From the NCBI GenBank assembly GCA_017610485.1, contig JAFCBY010000018.1, positions 1 through 14,100 of the forward strand: a stretch of DNA of 14,100 nucleotides. The letters run 5' to 3'. The translations under genes were made by a program, and so were the position numbers. The first letter of the stretch is position 1. The number at the start of each line of letters is the position of its first letter. Shown piece by piece: positions 1 to 6,620 of this stretch. Below the pieces are notes generated by a model. The model was not told where the DNA came from and ran no database searches. It saw nothing but the letters and a program-made list of their open reading frames with translations. Origin of the DNA: Candidatus Falkowiibacteriota bacterium. Lineage in GTDB: Archaea > Iainarchaeota > Iainarchaeia > Iainarchaeales > GCA-2688035.

Positions 1-21
1 TTCCTTAATCCTTGTCTTCAC
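1..21 (-). CDS. Start of a probable XRE-type HTH regulator (cut by window edge)
   Basis: Only seven codons are visible, starting at a GTG (21-19) and reading V(M)-K-T-R-I-K-E to the window edge. The GTG overlaps the TGA stop of the upstream membrane-protein gene by four bases (GTGA), the usual geometry of translational coupling. The opening M-K-T/N-R-I-K-E is typical of small XRE/Cro-type regulators (known family pattern), and such regulators commonly sit beside small DUF3796/DUF2178-like membrane proteins. The identity is inference from seven residues plus context; the bases beyond the left edge would settle it. Confidence 0.45.
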
Positions 22-350
22 TTCACTTCCCCCCTCTTCTGGTAGTAGAACAGGGAGAGCAGGCAGACCAGCAGGCTCCCTCCAAGCAGTATCACAAATG
101 CCGCCTTGAGCAGCTCCAGGCCGTTTGTCAGGTATAGGTAGGCCAGTGATGCCGAGCCAAAAAACATCGCGAAAAGGAAGGCGTTCCTCGAAGCCCTTCC
201 AACGTTTACCTCCAGCATCTCGTCGCTTGCCTTGTACACTGAGAAGAAGGAAACGAATCCAAGAAATCCCAGGAAACCAACTTTCCACTCAGCAAAGAAC
301 AGCAGGCTAAACAGTGACAGAAAGCCAAGATACCAAAATGCACTCTTCAT
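18..350 (-). CDS. Four-helix membrane protein, DUF3796-like
   Basis: A 110-residue, strongly hydrophobic protein with four likely membrane helices at about residues 5-20, 24-39, 55-73 and 80-103. It has a Gly-Phe-Leu-Gly-Phe-Leu-Gly run in helix 2 and the cytosolic-looking loop SDEMLEVNVGRASRNAF, a layout I associate with the DUF3796 family of small archaeal and bacterial membrane proteins. The ATG at 350 is preceded by a good Shine-Dalgarno sequence (GAGGTGAT on the minus strand) about five bases away, so this transcript has a leader, unlike most in the window. The stop overlaps the GTG of the next gene by four bases. Function is unknown; the pairing with a probable DNA-binding regulator suggests the membrane protein may sense or modulate a signal for it (inference). 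DUF2178 is an alternative family name. Confidence 0.7.
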   Translation of the reverse strand: MKSAFWYLGFLSLFSLLFFAEWKVGFLGFLGFVSFFSVYKASDEMLEVNVGRASRNAFLFAMFFGSASLAYLYLTNGLELLKAAFVILLGGSLLVCLLSLFYYQKRGEVK

Positions 351-380
351 ATTATCACCTCTCTTTTGTTATCAATTTAC

Positions 381-417
381 AACATAATGTTAGATTAGTA
401 TAACACTATGTTAGATT
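381..417 (-). promoter_or_regulatory. Promoter with repeated candidate operator before the DUF3796-like gene
   Basis: The ten-base element ATGTTAGATT occurs at 387-396 and again at 408-417, an offset of 21 bases or about two helical turns. Between and overlapping them lies a minus-strand TATA-like TTATACTAA (403-395), which would place the transcript start near 374 and leave a leader of about 24 bases carrying the Shine-Dalgarno sequence. The near-palindrome AACATAATGTT (381-391) overlaps the first copy. This is what an autoregulatory site for the downstream regulator could look like (inference). Confidence 0.5.
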
Positions 418-514
418 TACATCACATCTTGTATTTAAGCCTTTCGCCGGCCCCCTAAGCCGCTTTTTTAATATTTTGCCAGCTTTTTCTATAGAAACCG
501 GGAGGTGGTTTTTC

Positions 515-757
515 TTGAAGTCGATACTGGTTGAGGTTAGGAAGCAGACCCTTACTTTGATGGTTGCTGCCCTGGGATTTGTTGCGGCCTTGGTCTGGAA
601 GGACGCGATTTCTGCCTGGCTGAAGCCCTTGTATGAAAGTTCAGAGGGGGCGGTTGGCCTAACCATTGCGGCGCTTGTCGTCACCGTGGTTGTTGTAATA
701 GTAACCATTGTCCTGACAAAGGTGCTTGGGTCAAAGGATGAAAAAGAGGGCTTGTAA
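515..757 (+). CDS. Small two-helix membrane protein, DUF5654-like
   Basis: An 80-residue protein with two hydrophobic segments, about residues 12-29 (ending in AALVW) and 45-68 (a Val/Ile-rich stretch), and a charged KDEKE tail. The N-terminal pattern (short amphipathic VEVRKQTL, then a helix ending in A-L-x-W-x-D-A-I) fits DUF5654, a small archaeal membrane family of unknown role. I chose the TTG at 515: GGAGGTG at 501-507 is a near-perfect Shine-Dalgarno sequence seven bases before it. The frame is open back to another TTG at 476, but that one lacks such a site and would add 13 residues with no family resemblance. A TATA-like TTTTTTAATA at 464-473 would start the transcript near 496, just ahead of the Shine-Dalgarno sequence. 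It is divergent from the DUF3796-like gene and shares a 164-base promoter region with it. Confidence 0.75.
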   Translation: MKSILVEVRKQTLTLMVAALGFVAALVWKDAISAWLKPLYESSEGAVGLTIAALVVTVVVVIVTIVLTKVLGSKDEKEGL

Positions 758-760
758 GCC

Positions 761-767
761 TTTTTTT
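761..767 (+). terminator. T-tract terminator after the DUF5654-like gene
   Basis: A run of seven T begins three bases after the stop codon, in the 15-base gap between two convergent genes. Archaeal RNA polymerase commonly terminates at T-rich tracts without a hairpin. The assignment rests on position and composition only. Confidence 0.45.
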
Positions 768-772
768 CCCGG

Positions 773-1213
773 TTACTGTATTCCGTTCATCATGTCCAGC
801 AGTGTGCCGGAGCAGTATTCTTCCATGTTTTCGCTGTTCAGGCCCTTCATGTTGCTGAGTTTTTCTATGGGAACGAGGCACTTTATTTCCTGGCCCTGAA
901 TCATAGTTCCTATTATGCCAAGGCCTGCCTTTGCCTCTTCGCTTACTGGCTCGAGCTTTTCTATCTTCATTTCAATCCTGCACTTGCCTTCTGCCTCAGG
1001 GCCGTAAACCGTTAACTTGGCTGTAAGCCTGATGTCCTCATCTCCTTCTGTTTTTGTTGCAAAGGCCTTTCCGCAGTTTTCCATCTCGGCTTTGATGCAT
1101 TCCTCGCTGTTTCCACAGTCCTTAAAGCCTGCAGTGCTTTCCACTGGTTCAGGCGTTTGGATGCAGCCCAGCAGTGCTATTGACAGCACAATTAGAATAA
1201 ATGCCTTTTTCAT
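773..1213 (-). CDS. Small cysteine-rich lipoprotein
   Basis: A 146-residue predicted lipoprotein. The N-terminus is a short basic, hydrophobic signal peptide ending in a lipobox Leu-Leu-Gly-Cys with the modified Cys at residue 17, followed by a Pro/Glu-rich linker. The mature part has further Cys in CGNSEEC, ENC, GKC, IKC and EYC contexts, an even number that could form extracellular disulfides. I recognise no catalytic motif. The ATG at 1213 has no Shine-Dalgarno sequence but lies 26 bases after a TATA-like box, so a leaderless start is likely. Its 3' end faces the DUF5654-like gene across 15 bases. A surface-anchored protein of unknown function; small lipoproteins of this layout are frequent in archaeal genomes (general impression, not a verified family). 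Confidence 0.7.
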   Translation of the reverse strand: MKKAFILIVLSIALLGCIQTPEPVESTAGFKDCGNSEECIKAEMENCGKAFATKTEGDEDIRLTAKLTVYGPEAEGKCRIEMKIEKLEPVSEEAKAGLGIIGTMIQGQEIKCLVPIEKLSNMKGLNSENMEEYCSGTLLDMMNGIQ

Positions 1214-1234
1214 GGAGGACTTAATGTTTTTGTG

Positions 1235-1243
1235 TTTAAATAG
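1235..1243 (-). promoter_or_regulatory. TATA box for the small lipoprotein
   Basis: Minus-strand CTATTTAAA, centred near 1239, is 26 bases from the ATG at 1213; transcription would start at or within a base or two of the start codon. Confidence 0.55.
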
Positions 1244-1288
1244 TTAATCCCTAGTCCCTTCTTAGTCAGGGCTTTGGGGGGGGGTGCC

Positions 1289-1298
1289 TTTTTTAAAC
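1289..1298 (+). promoter_or_regulatory. TATA box for the Nudix gene
   Basis: TTTTTTAAAC centred near 1293 lies about 27 bases before the ATG at 1321, again predicting a leaderless transcript. A run of nine G (1276-1284) sits just upstream. Confidence 0.55.
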
Positions 1299-1320
1299 AT
1301 TCCCCAGCCTAATTTTTTTT

Positions 1321-1725
1321 ATGACTGCAATCGCTGCAATGAAGGCCCTTATTGTAAGGGAGGGCAAATTTCTTGCTTTGGAGCTCGAAATAGGCCGTTC
1401 AAGGATTTGGGACCTGCCAGGTGGCAAGGTTGAGGATGGGGAGGAGCCAATGCAGACTCTTTTGCGTGAGGTAAAGGAGGAAACCGCCCTTGACGTAAAG
1501 GATGCAAAGCCGATTGGAGTTTACCATTTTTTGAGGAAGACAGACGGCCAGCACGCAGTCTGCACTGTTTTTAGGGCTGAGACCGGTGAGGGTGCCAAGG
1601 TAATCCTGCCCCATAAGAGCAATGAGAGCATCGCAAGCAGCAAATGGCTCTCAAAAGAAGAGTTTTTGGGCAAAGAGTTTGACGCGCCCGAATCCCTAAA
1701 AGAGCTTGTTGAAAAGAATTTGTAA
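1321..1725 (+). CDS. Nudix hydrolase
   Basis: A 134-residue single-domain Nudix hydrolase, the usual size. The Nudix box spans residues 35-57: G35, E41, then R49-E50-V-K-E53-E54-T-A-L, matching GX5EX7REUXEEXGU except that the penultimate Gly is Ala56. The E50/E53/E54 set that binds the catalytic metal is intact, so activity is expected. WDLPGG just before the box fits the general MutT/NUDT branch that cleaves nucleoside diphosphate linkages (X-P-P-Y), but the substrate cannot be told from sequence: candidates are oxidised or non-canonical NTPs, ADP-ribose or nucleotide sugars. The ATG is placed as a leaderless start by its TATA box. The gene ends two bases from the convergent stop of the large membrane protein, so the two transcripts must overlap or terminate inside each other. 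Confidence 0.88.
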   Translation: MTAIAAMKALIVREGKFLALELEIGRSRIWDLPGGKVEDGEEPMQTLLREVKEETALDVKDAKPIGVYHFLRKTDGQHAVCTVFRAETGEGAKVILPHKSNESIASSKWLSKEEFLGKEFDAPESLKELVEKNL

Positions 1726-1727
1726 TT

Positions 1728-3269
1728 TCAGCTTGGGATTGGTTCAGCTACTACTTTCAAAAAGCCTTCTTCCAGTTTTGTAATCTTTTCGGTGGTTTTA
1801 ACAGGATCGTCGTACCTGTACTCTATGTTGCATTGCACGCTGCCCCCCTGATGGGTCCTTACCGCTGTTGGGGCGGAGATATTTAGCATCAGTTCCTCTG
1901 TTCTTCCAACCGGCAGCTGATCAATGTGGTTTGTTTTAATCTCAAACCACTCTAAACTGCATTCTTCATCGTTTTCAACTAAGAAAGTAAGGTTTTTCAG
2001 GTCAATTTGCCCGTCGTTTTTCACTTCGAGCAAAATCTCATCCTCGTTCTCGTACAGTCCAATGTCGTCATCCCACTTGATTTCTATCGGGCTGCTTTGG
2101 GAGAGTGACAAAGAAATGCCGAACTCGGCCTCTTCCTTCACGCTAATTGTAAGCGTTTTATTTATTGGCTCGGGAAAGTAGGGTGCGTTCAGGATAATGT
2201 TGCCCTTTATGTCAAGCTCTTTCTTGGCGGTCAAGGGCACAACAAGCTGCAGTTCCTTTCTAACACTGCCTGAGCCGATAATATTGGCTATTTCAATCTC
2301 GTGTGAGTTTTCTTCGTTTGCTATCTCTGAGAACTGAAGCCAGCTCAATACTTCTTCATGGCCGTTTTTTGGAGCGCTTGTAATCTCGAGTGTTAGGGTC
2401 AGGTTTTCAACCGCAAACTTGTTTGAATTTTTGATGGTTATGTTGCCTTCATCCTTGTCCTTATTTTCCCTTGCGCTTGCATCGAGGCTCAAATTGTTGA
2501 AGGAGATGTTTTCGGCAGGGTTTGGAAACAGCTCAAAGTTTGCGCTTTCCTTTTCGTTCGTGTACTTGATGCGCAGGACAGCCTCCTTCTTATCCCCTGC
2601 CTTTTGGTCCTTTACTGAGGTATTGCTTGGAATTGAAAGCTCAAATTCCACGGTTTCCGTGGCCCCCGCAGAAATAGTAATTTTCTGCGTTGAAACCATG
2701 CCCTCAATGTCCTTTTCCGCAACGAGCTCCACTTCCCTTTCCTTGTCTGAATTGTTCTTCAGCTTCACTGAAAGCTGGGTTTTGCCCCCTACAAACATCT
2801 TATCCGGAACATTTTCCTCAAACTCAATTATTTCCACGTCGAGGTCCTGCTCAAGCTCAATCATGTGGGCCTTTTCATCCTGGCTGACTTCAAAGCCGCT
2901 CTTTTCGATGCCATAGTCGTCAGATTTTGCCTCGAACTTGTAGCGGCCTGGCTTAAGCGAAACAATGTAGGTTGCCTTGTTCTTTTCGCTGAAGAGAGGC
3001 TCTGCGCTTCCCTGGGCAAATATCTCGAGGCTGCTGTCTCTAAGGAGCTCGCCCTCGGTGTTCTTTAACGTTATCTTAACCTCAATCAAGCTTGCAAAGA
3101 AATAGTCATAAGCAAACCAAACAATTGCCAGAATGATTACTGCCGCAACAATGTGCTGGATGTAGGGCTTTATTGGATCGAGCATGTCGCCAACCTGTGC
3201 AGCAGGGCCTTCGCCCATGTCAAACTCTGCCTCGCCTGGATGCGGCTCGTCATAATCAATTGGATCCAT
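1728..3269 (-). CDS. Single-pass membrane protein with large beta-rich ectodomain
   Basis: A 513-residue protein: an acidic N-terminal segment (1-35) without a signal peptide, one membrane helix at about 37-59, then some 450 residues of short alternating hydrophobic segments typical of stacked Ig-like/CARDB/NEW3-type beta domains. About 65-150 resembles a carboxypeptidase-regulatory-like fold (LKNTEGELL, LKPGRYKFEA); later stretches such as LKNNSDKEREVEL and VKNDGQIDLKNLTF are characteristic of archaeal adhesin-like modules. At least nine N-x-S/T sequons occur (for example NTS, NIS, NLS, NIT, NKT) and all lie after the helix, consistent with an outward-facing, N-glycosylated chain. Signal-anchor topology with the N-terminus inside is inferred. 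The TATA-like TATTTAAATA (3301-3310) is 36 bases upstream, giving a leader of about ten bases that carries a weak GGAAGTG. It is divergent from the clostripain-like lipoprotein; a shared surface role is possible but unproven. Confidence 0.75.
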   Translation of the reverse strand: MDPIDYDEPHPGEAEFDMGEGPAAQVGDMLDPIKPYIQHIVAAVIILAIVWFAYDYFFASLIEVKITLKNTEGELLRDSSLEIFAQGSAEPLFSEKNKATYIVSLKPGRYKFEAKSDDYGIEKSGFEVSQDEKAHMIELEQDLDVEIIEFEENVPDKMFVGGKTQLSVKLKNNSDKEREVELVAEKDIEGMVSTQKITISAGATETVEFELSIPSNTSVKDQKAGDKKEAVLRIKYTNEKESANFELFPNPAENISFNNLSLDASARENKDKDEGNITIKNSNKFAVENLTLTLEITSAPKNGHEEVLSWLQFSEIANEENSHEIEIANIIGSGSVRKELQLVVPLTAKKELDIKGNIILNAPYFPEPINKTLTISVKEEAEFGISLSLSQSSPIEIKWDDDIGLYENEDEILLEVKNDGQIDLKNLTFLVENDEECSLEWFEIKTNHIDQLPVGRTEELMLNISAPTAVRTHQGGSVQCNIEYRYDDPVKTTEKITKLEEGFLKVVAEPIPS

Positions 3270-3300
3270 TAAAACACTTCCTATAATGTAAATTGAAGGT

Positions 3301-3310
3301 TATTTAAATA
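3301..3310 (-). promoter_or_regulatory. TATA box for the Ig-like membrane protein
   Basis: The palindromic TATTTAAATA lies 36 bases from the ATG at 3269, predicting a start near 3279 and a short leader. Confidence 0.55.
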
Positions 3311-3369
3311 GGTTTCTGAGTTGCCGGCATTCCTGGTGGTTTTTTTTCGGATTCGGGCTATTGTGAACG

Positions 3370-3378
3370 TTTAAATAC
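3370..3378 (+). promoter_or_regulatory. TATA box for the clostripain-family gene
   Basis: TTTAAATAC centred at 3374 stands 28 bases before the ATG at 3402, consistent with leaderless transcription. Confidence 0.55.
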
Positions 3379-3401
3379 TAAGTTTTGTCTACTATTTCTG
3401 A

Positions 3402-6140
3402 ATGCAAAAAAAGTTGTATGCCTTTTTTCTGGCGCTGGTGCTTTTTTCCGGCTGTATAGAGCCGCCTGTCCCTGATGGCGGATCTGCCAGCTGGCTCATT
3501 ATGGTTTACCTGGATTCTGACAACAACCTTGAGCCCAACTCCATTTTTGACATGGACAAGCTTGAAAGCGTTGGCTCAACAGATGATATAATTATGGTGG
3601 TGCAGTGGGACCGGGCTCCGGGCTATGATTCAAGCAACGGTGACTGGATGGGTACAAAAAGGTTTTTGGTTAAGAAAGGCAGCCAGGACGGGCTTGTTGA
3701 ATCGCAAGAAATTATGGATTTGGGCGAGGTGGATATGGGAGACATGGGCTCCCTATCAGATTTTGTCAAGTGGGCTATGCAGAAATACCCTGCAGAAAGG
3801 CACTTGCTTGATGTATGGGATCACGGCAGCGGCTGGGGCTCCCACACGCAGGACGAAACATCGGGGACAGAGGCTTCAGTGCAGGGCCTGGCTGAAGCCC
3901 TTGGCAATGCTGGCTTTGGCCCGGAAAAAAAGCTAGACTTGCTTGTGCTGAACCAGTGCCTCATGGGGCAAATCGATGTTGCTTACGCAATGCAGCCTTA
4001 CGCCAAAGTGCTTGTAGCTTCGGAAGAGGTCATTCCAGGGCCCGGCATTGATTACGCAGGGCCATTGTCAACGCTTGTGCAAGAACCGGCGATGGATGAA
4101 AGGCAGCTTGCAAGGCTTTTTGTAGATGAATATGAACGGTTTTACACAGAGGATGTTCCCCAGCCGTTTACGACCTTGGCTGCATATGATCTGGGAAAAA
4201 TGGATATTGTTGCTGGTGCAGCGGCCAAGTTTACCGTGGCTCTTAGTCGAAACGTTGAACAGAACTGGCCCAAAATAGGGCGAAGCATTTACTTCGCCGA
4301 GGCTTTTGCAAAATTTGGCGGAATGGCAACCGTAAAATCGGTCAGCAGCTATGACCTGCTTGACTTTGCAGGCCTTGCAACGCAGGAGATAAACGATGCC
4401 GGGCTTGGGACTGCTGCAGAAGAACTGAAAGCAGCGTTGAATGAAATGCTTATAGCAGAGTACCATGGAAAAGAGCATCCGTTTGCAAACGGCCTGGCGG
4501 TTTACTTTCCTGAGGATGAAATAATTTACCAGCAGGCTTACCCGGAAGCTTCGCATTTTGCAGTTGAAAGCGGATGGGATAATTTTCTAAAGGCTTATAT
4601 TGCGGCTGAGAAAACTGATGAGATTGCCCCAAGCCTTGTGATTGACAGGGTTTCTTCAAAAACCGTGAACATGAACAGCCCGGTAAGCCTTTACGGGACT
4701 GCAACAGGAAACAACATTGTCACGCTTTACAGGGTAATTGGAACAGTGCAAGGTGACATGATTTTCATGCTGAACAACCATCCTTTGACGCAGGCTTATA
4801 CCGATTATAAAGGTGAAAGGAAATTGCCTGAGTTCTTTGACGGTGAAAACAACATCGATTTCACTTGGGCTCCGGCGGCCGAGGTGCTGACAAACGGCCA
4901 AAAGCAGGTCATTGCGCCATTGTATCCGCTTGGAGATGGAGACTACTATTTTTCCGCAAGCGGCAGCTACAAGCAAGCAAATGAGGCAAAACCCTTTGAT
5001 GCAAGGCTTGTTTTTGACTACAGAACAGGGCAATTGCTTCAAGCAACAAGGCTTACTGACATAGGGGCGCAGCAGGTGCCAAGCGATTTCACGCCCCAGA
5101 AAGGCGATTCTTTCACGCCCTATATGGAGTTCTATAACATGCAGACACAGGAGTACGGCGTTGCCAACGCCGACAGCATCTCTTTCGGAGACGATGGCCT
5201 GTGGATTGACCTGACGCTGCTGCCCGAAGGGCAATACATGGTTGGCTTGTTCGTGGGAGACCTCTCTGGAAACTTTGGAGCCCTGTTTGAACCCATAACC
5301 GTTGCCGGCCAGCCTCAGCCAAACCCATCAGTTTCAAACTCCGACGTGGCCGGAAACTGGCTTGGAGATGGCCTTGGCTTCAACATTCTTGCTGACGGGA
5401 CCTGCACGTCAATTGTTGGAATAAAGCAAAATTCCTGCGTTTACTGGTTTAGAAACAACAATGGCCTGCCTTTGATGAGCTTTCTCATAGACGCAGGTGA
5501 AGCCGAACCGGTTTATGTTGTGTTTATGGTTGAAGCAGCCCAAAACAAGCTTGTGCTTACCGAGCTGTTTGAAGGCGGAAAGTATGTACTGTGGAAGGAC
5601 GGAATAAAACAGGAAGAGCCCGAGAAAGAAATTGATTTGGCTATCCTTGGAAAATGGGTCAACGAGCTTGGCTACCTGGAATTCAAGCAGAACGGCAGCT
5701 ATGTGTGGGAAGTCAAACAAAATGTTATTGTAGGCACTTTTCACACAAAAGGGGGCGAAATATTCTTGGGAGGCAAGGGAGGGGAAACAGCCTACTCTTA
5801 CACTTCTTCAGGCAACAGCCTTCAAATCACTGACTCGGAAGGCTCAACAATTTCTTTTTCAAAACCAGTAAGTCCTGTGCAGCCTTCCTCCAATCCCCTG
5901 GCTGGAAGGTGGTACAATGCGCCGGTCAACGAAACCGCCGTGTTCAATGCAGACGGAACCTACCAGTCTTACATAAGCGGCGCCTTGTTTGTTTCCGGCA
6001 CTTATAACATCAGCGGAAACACCCTTGCCTTAAACGGCGCCTACGGCACCTTCTTCTACACCTTTGCCATAAGCGGAAACACCTTAATCCTTTTTGACAA
6101 CTTTTACGGAACATACGCAAGCTATGTAAAAGTCAGTTGA
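3402..6140 (+). CDS. Clostripain-family (C11) cysteine peptidase, lipid-anchored
   Basis: A 912-residue surface lipoprotein: signal peptide with lipobox Phe-Ser-Gly-Cys (C18), a C11 peptidase domain at about 28-400, a linker/beta region at 400-640, and three related modules at the C-terminus. The catalytic His is H141 in WDHGSGWG and the nucleophile C186 in LNQCLMG; the 45-residue spacing matches C11 peptidases, whose His/Cys dyad occurs in DHG and DACLM contexts. Here the usual Asp of DAC is Asn184. C11 enzymes cut after Arg or Lys and are often activated by self-cleavage (family knowledge). The C-terminal modules begin at V649 (AGNW), I748 (LGKW) and L833 (AGRW); each opens with G-x-W, continues with a strand ending in (A/Q)DGT or QNGS, and ends in gNtL-type hairpins, like small lipocalin-like domains. 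Family members are commonly shorter (about 380-550 residues). The likely role is processing of proteins or peptides at the cell surface; the target is unknown. Confidence 0.85.
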   Translation: MQKKLYAFFLALVLFSGCIEPPVPDGGSASWLIMVYLDSDNNLEPNSIFDMDKLESVGSTDDIIMVVQWDRAPGYDSSNGDWMGTKRFLVKKGSQDGLVESQEIMDLGEVDMGDMGSLSDFVKWAMQKYPAERHLLDVWDHGSGWGSHTQDETSGTEASVQGLAEALGNAGFGPEKKLDLLVLNQCLMGQIDVAYAMQPYAKVLVASEEVIPGPGIDYAGPLSTLVQEPAMDERQLARLFVDEYERFYTEDVPQPFTTLAAYDLGKMDIVAGAAAKFTVALSRNVEQNWPKIGRSIYFAEAFAKFGGMATVKSVSSYDLLDFAGLATQEINDAGLGTAAEELKAALNEMLIAEYHGKEHPFANGLAVYFPEDEIIYQQAYPEASHFAVESGWDNFLKAYIAAEKTDEIAPSLVIDRVSSKTVNMNSPVSLYGTATGNNIVTLYRVIGTVQGDMIFMLNNHPLTQAYTDYKGERKLPEFFDGENNIDFTWAPAAEVLTNGQKQVIAPLYPLGDGDYYFSASGSYKQANEAKPFDARLVFDYRTGQLLQATRLTDIGAQQVPSDFTPQKGDSFTPYMEFYNMQTQEYGVANADSISFGDDGLWIDLTLLPEGQYMVGLFVGDLSGNFGALFEPITVAGQPQPNPSVSNSDVAGNWLGDGLGFNILADGTCTSIVGIKQNSCVYWFRNNNGLPLMSFLIDAGEAEPVYVVFMVEAAQNKLVLTELFEGGKYVLWKDGIKQEEPEKEIDLAILGKWVNELGYLEFKQNGSYVWEVKQNVIVGTFHTKGGEIFLGGKGGETAYSYTSSGNSLQITDSEGSTISFSKPVSPVQPSSNPLAGRWYNAPVNETAVFNADGTYQSYISGALFVSGTYNISGNTLALNGAYGTFFYTFAISGNTLILFDNFYGTYASYVKVS

Positions 6141-6153
6141 TTGCCCGGCAAGG

Positions 6154-6165
6154 TTATTTTAATAA
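6154..6165 (+). promoter_or_regulatory. TATA box for the riboflavin-synthase-like gene
   Basis: TTATTTTAATAA in the 52-base gap after the peptidase gene is centred about 33 bases before the ATG at 6193, leaving a leader of only a few bases. It shows that the gene has its own promoter. Confidence 0.45.
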
Positions 6166-6192
6166 TTTCTGCCTATTATTTATTCGGTTAAA

Positions 6193-6609
6193 ATGCACAT
6201 TTTTCTCGTAAGTGACAGCAAAACAGGCATTAATTTCTTTCCAGAGCTTGAGGGCCTTTTGAGGAACAAGATTGCCGACTTGGATGTTGACACTGTCTTT
6301 GTCCCCTTTCCTGAGGACGTGCCCGCCGCCGTAAACGATATTCTGGAGGAAGCCGATTTGGTTTTTGTCTTTGTGCTCTATGAAGAGCTTGACTTCAAGA
6401 TTCAGGCGTTGCTGAACAAGCTGATTGAGACTGAGATGCGTGACAGGACGAAGATTGTGAAGGTTGTTGAGGAATCGGAGCTGCCTGAACTTGGCAAACT
6501 AAGGCTGCGTGAGGAAAAGGGCAAGCTCGCCAAGAAATGGTCAAGCTTTCTCTTGGATTACTTGTTCAAGCCAGAAGCCTTTGCGCCAAAGGAAAAGCAG
6601 GGCTTTTAG
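6193..6609 (+). CDS. Archaeal riboflavin synthase-like (lumazine-synthase fold) small protein, diverged
   Basis: A 138-residue protein whose ordered landmarks resemble archaeal riboflavin synthase (RibC of methanogens, a lumazine-synthase-fold enzyme unrelated to bacterial RibE): an N-terminal strand ending in VSDS where RibC has VDTT, then VPFPEDVPAAV followed by LEEADLVFV (RibC: VPGxxDLPxA, then a conserved strand), then a charged helix, and near the C-terminus a helix leading to LFKPE, which is strikingly shared with RibC. The phenylalanine/arginine-rich substrate loop after the first strand (TFARVDM in RibC) and the Gly-rich C-terminal tail are not conserved, and the chain is shorter than the roughly 155 residues of RibC. 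I therefore infer a relative with lost or altered catalysis, perhaps binding a flavin or pteridine-like ligand. No other riboflavin gene is in the window. Alignment is from memory; confidence in the fold is moderate and in activity low. Confidence 0.45.
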   Translation: MHIFLVSDSKTGINFFPELEGLLRNKIADLDVDTVFVPFPEDVPAAVNDILEEADLVFVFVLYEELDFKIQALLNKLIETEMRDRTKIVKVVEESELPELGKLRLREEKGKLAKKWSSFLLDYLFKPEAFAPKEKQGF

Positions 6610-6620
6610 CGCTTTTCCAT

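Noticed and set aside
4068..5234. Long open frames on the minus strand inside the clostripain-family gene (up to 192 codons)
   Set aside because: They lie fully opposite a 912-residue gene with clear C11 motifs, and their translations show no domain, promoter or Shine-Dalgarno support.
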